This document shows, in pieces, positions 1 to 6,400 of a stretch of 9,385 nt of DNA. A program made the position numbers and the translations under genes. Source of the DNA: Candidatus Omnitrophota bacterium (lineage in GTDB: Bacteria > Omnitrophota > Gorgyraeia > Tantalellales > Tantalellaceae); the NCBI GenBank assembly GCA_030631915.1, contig DAOVKF010000058.1, positions 1 to 9,385 of the forward strand. The letters run 5' to 3'. A model generated the notes under the pieces. It searched no databases and had not been told where the DNA came from. It saw nothing but the letters and a program-made list of their open reading frames with translations. Positions within the stretch are counted from its first letter, which is position 1. Each line of letters begins with the position of its first letter.

Positions 1-696
1 CGCTTTTTCTATGCTAATATGCTGTTTGTCGGCTGTTTCGAGCTTCAGGCTCGAATTTTTTATCACGAAATCCCTGATCTGGAATACATATTCGTCGCTA
101 AGCGTCTTGAACAGGACCCTCCTTCCTTTCGGAAGGTCCTGGACCTCTTTTTTTACCTTTCTTGCTTCCTTTTGCCCGGTTCTTTTCTTCTCAACGGTTT
201 CTTTAGATGATGAATCCTTTATCATGTTATATATCCGGCCGAACCAGTCCTTTTTGCCTTTCAGCCGATCAAAGATGCCGGTTTTTCCGGCAGGAGCTTT
301 TCCGGCTTCTGTTCCCCGGGCGAGTTTCTGCACGTTGAAACTGCCGTCGGGTTCGCTCTTAAGGTCAATCTCGGCCCCTGATATACGCATACTCGAAAGA
401 ACAACCTGCTTTGACAGGAGCCTGAGGGGGCTTACCCTGAGGGAGGCTTTCCTGATCCACGCTATTCTCTGTTCTTCGCGATCGGGATCGAAGACCTTGA
501 CGTCCTTCAGGGAGCAGGATAACGTCAACGGCCATACGCTGATCTTGCCGACACTGATCTTTGTCCCGGCGGCTTTATTGATATTGTCTATTATGAGCGG
601 ACCCAGGGCCGGGGAAATGATCAGGCCCGACACCAGCTGGATAACGAGCAGTATTACGGCAAGTATTACGATCCCCTTGATGTTTAACACTTTCAT
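1..696 (-). CDS. AsmA/DUF748-like envelope protein, probable TIGR03545 family (N-terminal part, runs off left edge)
   Basis: The reading frame is open from an ATG at 696 to the window edge, giving 232 residues and no stop, so the C-terminus is missing. Residues 8-30 form one hydrophobic segment (IVILAVILLVIQLVSGLII) after a short basic start, which fits an inner-membrane anchor with the rest outside the cytoplasm. Residues 31-125 follow the AsmA/DUF748 style: a 'GTKISVGKISVWPLTLS' strand, then 'LKDVKVFDPD', then 'SSMRISGAEIDL' and 'DGSFNVQKL'. Residues 140-195 are Lys-rich and probably helical, and beta-like repeats resume after 'DLPKGRRVLF'. The start lies 2 nt after the stop of the upstream gene, so translation is probably coupled. 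I know TIGR03545 as an uncharacterised family usually paired with TIGR03546, which is what the neighbour looks like. The function is unknown; related AsmA-like proteins are linked to outer-membrane lipid transport or assembly, but that is inference here. Confidence 0.85.
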   Translation of the reverse strand, partial: MKVLNIKGIVILAVILLVIQLVSGLIISPALGPLIIDNINKAAGTKISVGKISVWPLTLSCSLKDVKVFDPDREEQRIAWIRKASLRVSPLRLLSKQVVLSSMRISGAEIDLKSEPDGSFNVQKLARGTEAGKAPAGKTGIFDRLKGKKDWFGRIYNMIKDSSSKETVEKKRTGQKEARKVKKEVQDLPKGRRVLFKTLSDEYVFQIRDFVIKNSSLKLETADKQHISIEKA

Positions 697-698
697 TT

Positions 699-1238
699 TT
701 ATTCAGCGCCCCTGAAGCGGCCTATGACCGCTAAGAGTTTGCTTATGATCGGTATTTTCTTGAACCACTGGACGAATTTTGAGTTTTTGATCCTGTAAAA
801 ATATTTTTCCCTGATAACTATTATGCCTTTTATCGAAAGAACATATACCGGAAAACACAGGACCGCGCTAAGCGCCAGCCCGCCGGTTACCAGGGTATTG
901 TTCAGGTCCAGTAAGGCAACTACCGGCGTATGCGTTAACAGTCTCCAGAAAAAAGTAAGGAAATCCGTGTTTATCAGCAATATGCCGCCTAAAAGATCGG
1001 TAAAGCGGTATACCCCCAGGATATACAAAAGCTTGAAGACCGGCAGGACAAGCATGGTTGCCAGCCTGTTTATCTTGAAAAGGAAAAAACATACGAAAAG
1101 AAGGACCGCCATGGGGCCGTTCAGGGGGATGAATCCCATTAACATGCCCAGGCAAACACCGGCAGCCACTTCACCTGGAGAAGCGTTCGAGTCGAACAGC
1201 TTGACGATCTTTACCGGTAAATTTAAAAACGGTATCAT
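699..1238 (-). CDS. TIGR03546-like (DUF2062-related) membrane protein
   Basis: A 179-residue polytopic membrane protein. After a short amphipathic start comes 'DSNASPGEVAAGVCLGMLMG' (residues 16-35) followed by 'FIPLNGP', the Asn/Ser-Pro/Gly-rich entry I associate with TIGR03546 and the related DUF2062 proteins. Hydrophobic stretches lie at about 42-56, 60-76 and 116-140, and the last 40 residues are basic and probably cytoplasmic. The ATG at 1238 has no Shine-Dalgarno sequence, but the family signature begins close to it, so a much later start is unlikely. A strong promoter lies immediately upstream and predicts a leaderless transcript (separate entry). The stop is 2 nt before the AsmA/TIGR03545-like gene, and this two-gene arrangement is the known pairing of the two families. 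The molecular role is unknown; a partner function at the inner membrane for the AsmA-like protein is inference. Confidence 0.88.
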   Translation of the reverse strand: MIPFLNLPVKIVKLFDSNASPGEVAAGVCLGMLMGFIPLNGPMAVLLFVCFFLFKINRLATMLVLPVFKLLYILGVYRFTDLLGGILLINTDFLTFFWRLLTHTPVVALLDLNNTLVTGGLALSAVLCFPVYVLSIKGIIVIREKYFYRIKNSKFVQWFKKIPIISKLLAVIGRFRGAE

Positions 1239-1244
1239 GGCGTT

Positions 1245-1273
1245 ATTATATTCTAAATATCAGTAAATATCAA
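1245..1273 (-). promoter_or_regulatory. Sigma-70-type promoter for the TIGR03546/TIGR03545 pair, probably leaderless
   Basis: Read on the minus strand: TTGATA (1273-1268), a 17-nt spacer, and a perfect TATAAT (1250-1245). Then come six bases (AACGCC) and the ATG at 1238. The base seven positions after the -10 box is the A of the ATG, so the predicted transcript starts at the start codon; the gene also lacks any Shine-Dalgarno sequence. The -35 box begins only 4 nt after the stop of the DUF4126 gene, so the pair probably forms its own transcription unit. The boxes are seen directly; the leaderless reading is inference. Confidence 0.75.
1254..1272. repeat. Two 9-bp direct repeats at 10-bp spacing inside a promoter
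   Basis: The plus-strand unit TAAATATCA occurs at 1254-1262 and again at 1264-1272, one base apart, so the period is 10 bp, about one helical turn. The copies overlap the -35 box and fill most of the spacer of the promoter for the TIGR03546-like gene. This geometry would suit a protein binding two adjacent sites on one DNA face and blocking RNA polymerase. In such AT-rich DNA a chance repeat is also possible. Confidence 0.5.
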
Positions 1274-1277
1274 CGCT

Positions 1278-1889
1278 TCAACTCACGGTATTTTTCGGGG
1301 TTATTTTTCTGCCCGCAAAACTGAAGACTTTTCGCAGGAAACGAAACATGGTTTTAAGGAACCATATCGAGAACACTATGAAAGAAATGACAAGCACCCC
1401 GGCGATCACCGGATGAGTCATTATAAGCCAGAGGGCGACCAGTACGAGGGCGTCTTCCGTCACGCTTGCCCCGATGTTCGTAAAGGGCTCGGGGGAAGTG
1501 TTTATAGCAACCCGTGTGGTCGCTTTTGTAAGATGAGCGTCCAGCGCTATGGCCCCGCTGAGAAGCACGATAGAGAGTTGAACGGCCTGGTTATTCATAT
1601 CAGACAAGGCCATGAATGTCAGGACAGCCGCCCCCGCAGGCCGGATGGCGGTATGAAAAGAGTCCCACGCCGAATCGACGTAAGGGATCTTGTCGGCGAA
1701 GAACTCTATGAGAAAAAGCAGCACTGCGATAAAGATCACCAGGGGATGGGAAAGCACTTCAAGCTTCCCGGGCAGATCTATCCATCCTGCCCTGTCGGCT
1801 ACACCTAACCCCGCTATCGTAAGATAGAGATTAACGCCGGACGCCCAAGATCCGCCTAAGACCACGCCCAAATTGTTTAATATCCCCAT
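1278..1889 (-). CDS. DUF4126 family membrane protein
   Basis: A 203-residue hydrophobic protein of the DUF4126 family, with no established function. Two blocks support the call: 'EFFADKIPYVDSAWDSFHT' followed by 'AIRPAGAA' (residues 62-88), and 'NTSPEPFTNIGASVTEDA' (130-147); both have the Asp/Glu/Pro pattern I associate with this family. The start 'GSWASGVNLYLTI' (12-25) is also typical. Membrane segments are likely at about 8-30, 48-64, 84-95, 103-118 and 148-180, leaving a basic tail (182-203). A weak Shine-Dalgarno sequence (AGGA) sits 9 nt before the ATG. The gene follows the repeat protein by 41 nt with no obvious promoter between, so it is probably co-transcribed from the nitronate monooxygenase promoter. 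It ends 4 nt before the -35 box of the next unit. Conserved acidic and Pro residues in the loops hint at transport or channel activity, but nothing here proves it. Confidence 0.9.
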   Translation of the reverse strand: MGILNNLGVVLGGSWASGVNLYLTIAGLGVADRAGWIDLPGKLEVLSHPLVIFIAVLLFLIEFFADKIPYVDSAWDSFHTAIRPAGAAVLTFMALSDMNNQAVQLSIVLLSGAIALDAHLTKATTRVAINTSPEPFTNIGASVTEDALVLVALWLIMTHPVIAGVLVISFIVFSIWFLKTMFRFLRKVFSFAGRKITPKNTVS

Positions 1890-1930
1890 GTCAAAACATC
1901 CTGAGAAAGTTCCTGAAGAATAAGCTTTTT

Positions 1931-2470
1931 TTAGGGACTTACTTTCTCCGTCTTTTCCTCAGTCGTGCCGGTTTCCGTTATTTCCTTTAATTCCGCCCTT
2001 ATTACTGTTATTGCTTCGGCTGTTTTATCAAGCTTATCGCTCAGGTCCCGGGCCCATTCAGCGTCTTCCCGCATATCAGCCCCCTCCTGAGCTTTTTCCG
2101 TTTCTGTCCTGACGGTTTTCCTCACTTTCCTCCATATTCTAACAGCCGCGCTGAGTTTTCCCCGGATCGCATCGGCCCAACTCGTCTCTTTTTCTCCACC
2201 TGCACTTTGCTGTTTCCCTATCGCCTCTAATTTGTCGCTTTTTTTTATTTCTTTTAATTCCTCTTTTACCACATCGAGCACTTGTATGGTCCTGTCCATC
2301 TTATAGCTGATATCCTTACTCCAGTCAGTGTCTTGCCGGGGGACGGGTTCCTGCTTTTTTTGTAAGGCTTCCTCTGAAATACCGTTCTTTACAGGTCCGA
2401 ATACTGCGAGGCAAAAGATCGATATAAGCGGGATCGCTATATATTTCATGCGGTCTTTTAACTGTTCCAT
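1931..2470 (-). CDS. Exported protein with three Trp-containing helical repeats, unknown function
   Basis: I do not recognise this 179-residue protein. Its N-terminus (basic, then hydrophobic 'YIAIPLISIFCLAVFG', residues 10-25) looks like a signal peptide or anchor. There is no good lipobox at Cys20, since Phe precedes it. The rest is highly charged and contains three related units: 'DTDWSKDISYKMDR' from residue 47, 'ETSWADAIRGKL' from 95, and 'DAEWARDLSDKLDK' from 136. Each continues into about 20 residues of predicted helix, ending in 'EELKEIKK' in unit 1 and 'AELKEITE' in unit 3. Unit 2 is basic and more divergent. The Trp residues are at 50, 98 and 139. The start at 2470 has no clear Shine-Dalgarno sequence; an internal ATG at 2449 (residue 8) would give a more standard signal peptide and is a real alternative. 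It starts 17 nt after the nitronate monooxygenase stop. A periplasmic coiled-coil or binding protein is a guess. Confidence 0.78.
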   Translation of the reverse strand: MEQLKDRMKYIAIPLISIFCLAVFGPVKNGISEEALQKKQEPVPRQDTDWSKDISYKMDRTIQVLDVVKEELKEIKKSDKLEAIGKQQSAGGEKETSWADAIRGKLSAAVRIWRKVRKTVRTETEKAQEGADMREDAEWARDLSDKLDKTAEAITVIRAELKEITETGTTEEKTEKVSP

Positions 2471-2473
2471 ATG

Positions 2474-2485
2474 AACGGTACCGTT
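2474..2485. repeat. Perfect 12-bp palindrome between two genes
   Basis: AACGGTACCGTT is a perfect inverted repeat in the 17-nt gap between the nitronate monooxygenase stop and the ATG of the repeat protein. It covers the place where a Shine-Dalgarno sequence would sit, which may explain the lack of one. It has no loop, so it is a poor RNA hairpin; a binding site or chance are both possible. Confidence 0.35.
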
Positions 2486-2487
2486 GT

Positions 2488-3597
2488 TCAGATATCTTTA
2501 TCAAGCGCTTCTATCGTTCCCGCGACTATTTCGTCTATCAGTTCTTTTACGGATACGATCTTTTTCACTCTTGAAACATTAGTCCCGGCAAGCACTACCG
2601 CGTTATCGATATCCCCCTCCACGGCGTCGATCAGTGCTTTGGCGATACAATATTGAACAGTGGCAGGGTCGCAGGTCCTGAGGCACTTGTAATTACAAGT
2701 AAACTCTTTTCTTTCTCCGAGCAGCACCTCATCAAGAAATTTTGTCTTTATTGCTTTCGCCGGCATACCCACCGGGCTTTGTATGAACACAAGGTCTTTT
2801 TCTTCCGCGTTTATATAAAGCTGTTTGAATTCATCCGCGGCCGAACATTCATAAGTGGCTACAAACCTTGTGGCGATCTGTACGCCTTTTGCTCCGATCT
2901 TTAAGAATTTCGCCACATCTTTCCCGTCAAATATGCCGCCTGCCGCTATAACAGGGATACTTACTCCATACTCTTTCTCGTATTCCCCGACCAGGTCCAG
3001 AATATCTTTCATCGCGTTCTCAAGCAGCGGTTTCTCCCGCAGTTTCCCTTTAAGGGATTTTAATGCCTCTAAACTGTAACCCGCTAAATGTCCGCCCGAT
3101 AATGGGCCTTCCACGACAAAAGCGTCCGGGAAGCGGTTATACCTCCTTTTCCACGTCTTCAGCAAGAGCCTGGCTCCTCTTGCCGAAGCGATCAAAGGGA
3201 TCAGCTTTATCGTGGACCCTTCTGCGAATTCCGGAAGGCTTATAGGCAGCCCTGCCCCCGAAACAATATAATCCGCCTTTTCTTTTACGGTAGTCCTCAC
3301 AATATCCTCATAATTGCTTAAAGCTACCATTATGTTCACACCGATAACCCCGTCAGACAGTTCCTTTGCCAGCCTTATCTCTTTTTGAAGATGTTCTCTG
3401 CAGGACTTAGGGACATCCGCCCTGTTTTCTTCTGTATCAGGCGGAAGCCCCACACTGGCTATGGTGCCACCGCCTCCGCAGTTCGCCACCGCGGCGGCCA
3501 AAGGCGCCATTGACACCCTGACCCCCATTCCACCCTGAATGATCGGGATTTTTATCTCCAGATCGCCGATCATAAGCGGCTTTAATTTATCTGACAT
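2488..3597 (-). CDS. Nitronate monooxygenase / FabK-like FMN-dependent enzyme
   Basis: A 369-residue TIM-barrel flavoprotein of the 2-nitropropane dioxygenase/nitronate monooxygenase superfamily, which also includes the enoyl-ACP reductase FabK. Visible family blocks: 'PIIQGGMGVRVS' (18-29), 'IGVNIMVA' (85-92), 'SGAGLP' (113-118), 'VEGPLSGGHLAG' (162-173) with the conserved His170, 'PVIAAGGIFDG' (215-225) and 'KGVQIATRF' (237-245); the last two form the FMN phosphate site. The C-terminal part has four Cys residues spaced C301-x3-C305-x3-C309-x7-C317, then a conserved-looking 'AVVLAGTNVSRVKKIVSV'. Members may oxidise nitronates, reduce enoyl-ACP, or act on other substrates; the sequence alone does not decide, and no fatty-acid genes are adjacent. 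The ATG at 3597 has an AAAGGA Shine-Dalgarno sequence about 7 nt upstream and a promoter (separate entry). It is the first gene of a likely three-gene unit. Confidence 0.92.
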   Translation of the reverse strand: MSDKLKPLMIGDLEIKIPIIQGGMGVRVSMAPLAAAVANCGGGGTIASVGLPPDTEENRADVPKSCREHLQKEIRLAKELSDGVIGVNIMVALSNYEDIVRTTVKEKADYIVSGAGLPISLPEFAEGSTIKLIPLIASARGARLLLKTWKRRYNRFPDAFVVEGPLSGGHLAGYSLEALKSLKGKLREKPLLENAMKDILDLVGEYEKEYGVSIPVIAAGGIFDGKDVAKFLKIGAKGVQIATRFVATYECSAADEFKQLYINAEEKDLVFIQSPVGMPAKAIKTKFLDEVLLGERKEFTCNYKCLRTCDPATVQYCIAKALIDAVEGDIDNAVVLAGTNVSRVKKIVSVKELIDEIVAGTIEALDKDI

Positions 3598-3649
3598 AAC
3601 GTTTTCCTTTCATACGGACTTATTCGATCATGAAATCACTGATGCTGTT

Positions 3650-3678
3650 ATTATAATGTACCGGCGGTTAAAAACCAA
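3650..3678 (-). promoter_or_regulatory. Probable sigma-70 promoter for the nitronate monooxygenase unit
   Basis: On the minus strand, TTGGTT (3678-3673), a 17-nt spacer and a perfect TATAAT (3655-3650) lie in the 106-nt gap after the helicase. The start point would be near 3643, giving a leader of about 45 nt to the ATG at 3597. The -35 box matches consensus at three of six positions, so strength is probably moderate. I see no clear hairpin terminator for the helicase in this gap. Confidence 0.55.
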
Positions 3679-3703
3679 GCTATTCCGAGGTTTTCCCTGT
3701 ATA

Positions 3704-4924
3704 TCACCAGCGTTTGCGGGGCAGGTTCCTTCTCCTCCCCCTTGCCGAACCCCGGGCCGTGCTCCGGAATACCGTCTGGGTCACGAATTTTTCACGCGGA
3801 AGCTCGGGATGCTCCGAGACGGGCAAGGCCGTCTTTATGTGGCTCTCGATGTTGCGTATATCACTGCCCTGTTCCGGGGTAGCGAACGAGATAGCGCGCC
3901 CTTTATGCCCGGCCCGGCCTGTGCGTCCGATCCTGTGCACGTAATTCTCCGTATCGTCCGGAAGATCGTAATTTATGACCGTTTCTATGCCGACAACATC
4001 TATCCCCCTTGCCGCTATATCGGTCGCAACAAGTATCCTGTACTTTCCCCTTTTAAAACCTTCGAGCGCTTCCCTCCGCTGTTTAAGCGTGCGGTCCGAA
4101 TGTATCTCCGCCGAGTTATGCCCCATTTGTTTGATCATGCGGTTGATCTTGCCCGCCCCCCTTTTTGTCCGTGAAAAAAGCAGCACCGGGCCGCGGTACT
4201 GATCGAGCAGTTTGGCCAGCAGTTTTTTCTTGGCTTCTTTTTTTACGATGAATAACTCCTGGATAATACGTTCCGCGGCGGTCCCTGACGGCGCGACCTC
4301 GATATGGACCGGAAGCTTCATATGCACGGCTCCTATTGACACGACTTCCCCGGGTATCGTCGCCGAAAAAAGCATGGTCTGCCTTTTTTTGGGGACGAAC
4401 TTAAGGATGCGTTCTATCTCCGGCTTGAAACCCATATCCAGCATCCTGTCAGCTTCGTCCAGGATAAGTATCTCCACTTCATTCAAACGCACTGTCTTCT
4501 GAGTCATATGATCGATAAGCCGCCCGGGCGTGGCGATAATAATACGCGGGTTCTTTTTCAGGACCTTCAGCTGGGCCTGCATCGGGGCTCCTCCTATAAT
4601 GACCACGGTCCTTAAGCCGAATAAGGGCGCTATCTCCTGGAAGGCCTCATTTACCTGTATAGCCAACTCCCTGGTAGGAACGAGTACCAGACACTGTCCC
4701 TTATTGCGGGAAAGACGCTGGATAACCGGTATAGCAAAAGCCAGTGTCTTGCCTGTGCCGGTCTGGGCCACCCCGATAATGTCAGTACCGTCCATCACGA
4801 TGGGGATCGCTTTATGCTGGATCGGGGTCGGATGAGTGAACTTCAGGCGGTCCAACACTTCGAGTATTTTCGGGGCGATGCCCAGCCCGTCAAAAGTGAC
4901 ATTCGTGTCCGGTTCTTTCATCAT
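3704..4924 (-). CDS. DEAD-box ATP-dependent RNA helicase (RhlE-like)
   Basis: A 406-residue cytoplasmic helicase that uses ATP to unwind or remodel short RNA duplexes, typically in ribosome assembly or RNA decay. All core motifs are present in order: Q motif (Phe11 and Gln36), motif I AQTGTGKT (53-60), Ia PTREL (83-87), GG (111-112), Ib TPGR (132-135), II DEAD (156-159), III SAT (187-189), IV LLFSRT (248-253), V ATDIAARGID (300-309) and VI HRIGRTGRAG (330-339). The C-terminal tail is short and basic ('RGSARGRRRNLPRKRW', 391-406) and would bind RNA loosely. There is no DbpA or CsdA-type RNA-binding domain, hence the RhlE-like label. Two ATGs are adjacent (4924 and 4921); GAGGAG at 4940-4935 lies 10 nt before the first. 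It has about 110 nt of non-coding sequence on each side, so it is probably transcribed alone. Confidence 0.97.
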   Translation of the reverse strand: MMKEPDTNVTFDGLGIAPKILEVLDRLKFTHPTPIQHKAIPIVMDGTDIIGVAQTGTGKTLAFAIPVIQRLSRNKGQCLVLVPTRELAIQVNEAFQEIAPLFGLRTVVIIGGAPMQAQLKVLKKNPRIIIATPGRLIDHMTQKTVRLNEVEILILDEADRMLDMGFKPEIERILKFVPKKRQTMLFSATIPGEVVSIGAVHMKLPVHIEVAPSGTAAERIIQELFIVKKEAKKKLLAKLLDQYRGPVLLFSRTKRGAGKINRMIKQMGHNSAEIHSDRTLKQRREALEGFKRGKYRILVATDIAARGIDVVGIETVINYDLPDDTENYVHRIGRTGRAGHKGRAISFATPEQGSDIRNIESHIKTALPVSEHPELPREKFVTQTVFRSTARGSARGRRRNLPRKRW

Positions 4925-5039
4925 GATATCTTAACTCCTCATTTTTTATCCGATATGATCTATCTGCTTCGGGCTGTACCGTGGAACTGTCCCTATTCTA
5001 CACTAAAACCCGCTCAAAAGCTCCATAATATAAACCCGG
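4925..5039. other. Intergenic region upstream of the helicase gene, with a GGAACTGTCCC motif
   Basis: This 115-nt gap holds the helicase Shine-Dalgarno sequence (GAGGAG, 4940-4935) and one -10-like TAGAAT on the minus strand (5000-4995) without a good -35 partner, so the helicase promoter is uncertain. At 4981-4997 the plus strand reads GTGGAACTGTCCCTATT, whose core is an imperfect palindrome. I associate similar words with repeated extragenic elements near REP-type transposases in some genomes, but only one copy is present here. There is no convincing terminator hairpin for the flavoprotein gene. Confidence 0.4.
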
Positions 5040-6284
5040 TTACAGATCGGCATTTTTACTTCCGGCAGATAACCCGGCTAAATACCCCGTTGAAAATGCC
5101 GCCTGCAGGTTAAATCCGCCGCAATCCCCGTCAATATCCATGGTTTCACCGGCAAAATACAGCCCTTTTACCTTTTTGGAGCCCATGGTTTTTGGATCTA
5201 TCTCTTTTACCGATACTCCGCCGCGTGTTATCTGAGCTTTTTCAAATGAAACGGTATTTATAACATCAAGCTTTAATCCCTTGAGAAGCATTATGAGGTC
5301 TTTTCTTTCTTTTGATGTTAATTGGTTGGCTTTTTTGTCTTGAGGAATTTTAGAAAGCTCTAAAAGAATATCGGTAAACCGCATAGGCGCAAATTCTTTC
5401 AAAATATTCTTTAGCCCTTTTATCGAAGACTCTGAGATCTTCTTTATCAGCATTTCTTCTGTTGCTTTTGGATCAAGCACAGGCATTATATCAATTTCTA
5501 TGGACACTTTTTTGCCTTCATTAAGCCAGTCTGCGACTTTCGAACTGGAAGAAAGTGTGACGGGGCCCGATATCCCGTTCTTTGTGAAAATTATACTCCC
5601 CTTTTCTGATGCTACTTTCTTCTTACCGGCTTTAAAAATAAGTTTTACATCATTAAGAGATACCCCTTCCAGCCTTTCAGGAAGAGTGCTTTCCAAAGTT
5701 AATGCGGCCAGCCCGGGTTTTAAAGGAACTATCTTATGGCCCAGTTTCCCGGCCAGCCTTATTCCATCCCCGGTCGAGCCCGTTGCCTTATAAGAAAGTC
5801 CGCCGGCAGCAACAATAACCTTATCTGCTTCAACAATAGTCCCGTCTTCACATAAAACACCTTTAACAGCACTTTGAGATACAATAATTTCCTTAACGCT
5901 TGTATTAACCAAAACTTTTATTTTCAATTTCTTCAGTTCTTCTTCAAGTAGCCCTAGAACGCTCGATGCCTTATCTGTCACGGGAAAAACTCTTCCGTTT
6001 TCTTCTACCTTGGTCTTTAGCCCTCTCCCGGCAAAAAATGATATAAGGTCATTGTTATCAAAAGCCTTGAACGCATCCCTCAAAAAACTTCCTGTTTTAG
6101 AAAAATGATGGATAAGATCTTCTGGTCCGCATATATTTGTCAGGTTGCAGCGCCCGCCGCCTGTTAAAAGAAGCTTTCTTCCAAAATGTTCGTTCTTTTC
6201 AACAAGAGTCACTTCATTTTGATCAGAAGCAGCGCTTATTGCCGCCATTATCCCGGCGGGCCCACCGCCGATAATTACGATCAT
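5040..6284 (-). CDS. BaiN/HI0933 (YhiN) family FAD-dependent oxidoreductase
   Basis: A 414-residue flavoprotein of the HI0933/BaiN/YhiN family (COG2081), close to the usual family length. The Rossmann FAD loop is at the N-terminus ('IVIIGGGPAGIMAAISAAS', 2-20) with Glu29 placed to bind the ribose. The family hallmark 'FGRKLLLTGGGRCNLTN' is at 34-50, 'VIVAAGGLSYKATGSTGDG' at 156-174, 'TRGGVSVKEIDPKTMGSK' at 353-370 and the closing FAD site 'GLYFAGETMDIDGDCGG' at 374-390 with 'FNLQAAFSTG' after it. BaiN was named for a proposed bile-acid role in gut clostridia; most members, including this one, have no proven substrate, and the name should be read as family only. The ATG at 6284 has AAAGGA just upstream. 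The gene stands alone between two gaps of about 115 nt. Confidence 0.95.
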   Translation of the reverse strand: MIVIIGGGPAGIMAAISAASDQNEVTLVEKNEHFGRKLLLTGGGRCNLTNICGPEDLIHHFSKTGSFLRDAFKAFDNNDLISFFAGRGLKTKVEENGRVFPVTDKASSVLGLLEEELKKLKIKVLVNTSVKEIIVSQSAVKGVLCEDGTIVEADKVIVAAGGLSYKATGSTGDGIRLAGKLGHKIVPLKPGLAALTLESTLPERLEGVSLNDVKLIFKAGKKKVASEKGSIIFTKNGISGPVTLSSSSKVADWLNEGKKVSIEIDIMPVLDPKATEEMLIKKISESSIKGLKNILKEFAPMRFTDILLELSKIPQDKKANQLTSKERKDLIMLLKGLKLDVINTVSFEKAQITRGGVSVKEIDPKTMGSKKVKGLYFAGETMDIDGDCGGFNLQAAFSTGYLAGLSAGSKNADL

Positions 6285-6307
6285 TTTTTCCTTTTGATAT
6301 TTACCCC

Positions 6308-6336
6308 GTTATACCCCATCCGCATTCACGCTACAA
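6308..6336 (-). promoter_or_regulatory. Candidate promoter for the BaiN-type flavoprotein gene
   Basis: On the minus strand, TTGTAG (6336-6331), a 17-nt spacer and TATAAC (6313-6308) would start a transcript about 23 nt before the ATG at 6284. A second, perfect TATAAT lies further upstream (6350-6345) but has no recognisable -35 box 16-18 nt away. One or both may be used. Each match is partial, so confidence is modest. Confidence 0.4.
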
Positions 6337-6400
6337 CTGCTTTAATTATACGCGCTCGGATAGAACGTCTGGTCGATCCTGGCCGTTTATTCACTTGTGA

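Noticed and set aside
11..715. A 234-codon open frame on the plus strand
   Set aside because: It is antisense to the AsmA-like gene, whose product has a membrane anchor and family-like blocks and sits 2 nt after its usual partner. The plus-strand product is low-complexity Ser/Phe-rich and matches no family I know.
823..1266. A 147-codon plus-strand frame and a second minus-strand frame (868-1155) in the same region
   Set aside because: Both overlap the TIGR03546-like gene in other frames; neither has a ribosome binding site or recognisable family features.
1867..1896. TTGACA-like word overlapping the ATG of the DUF4126 gene
   Set aside because: No -10 box follows at 16-18 nt, and it would start transcription inside the gene; it is explained by the TTGAC-ATG junction.
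1893..1917. Direct repeat TCCTGA before the DUF4126 gene
   Set aside because: Only 6 bp twice in a 41-nt gap, part of it near the weak ribosome binding site; not above chance.
3539..4174. A 211-codon open frame on the plus strand
   Set aside because: It lies opposite the DEAD-box helicase (all motifs intact) and the start of the flavoenzyme, so it is a shadow of their codon usage.
5010..5040. Possible terminator hairpin after the flavoprotein gene (GAGCTTTTGAGC on the minus strand)
   Set aside because: The two GAGC words are direct rather than inverted repeats, so no stable stem forms, and the T-run is inside and not after it.
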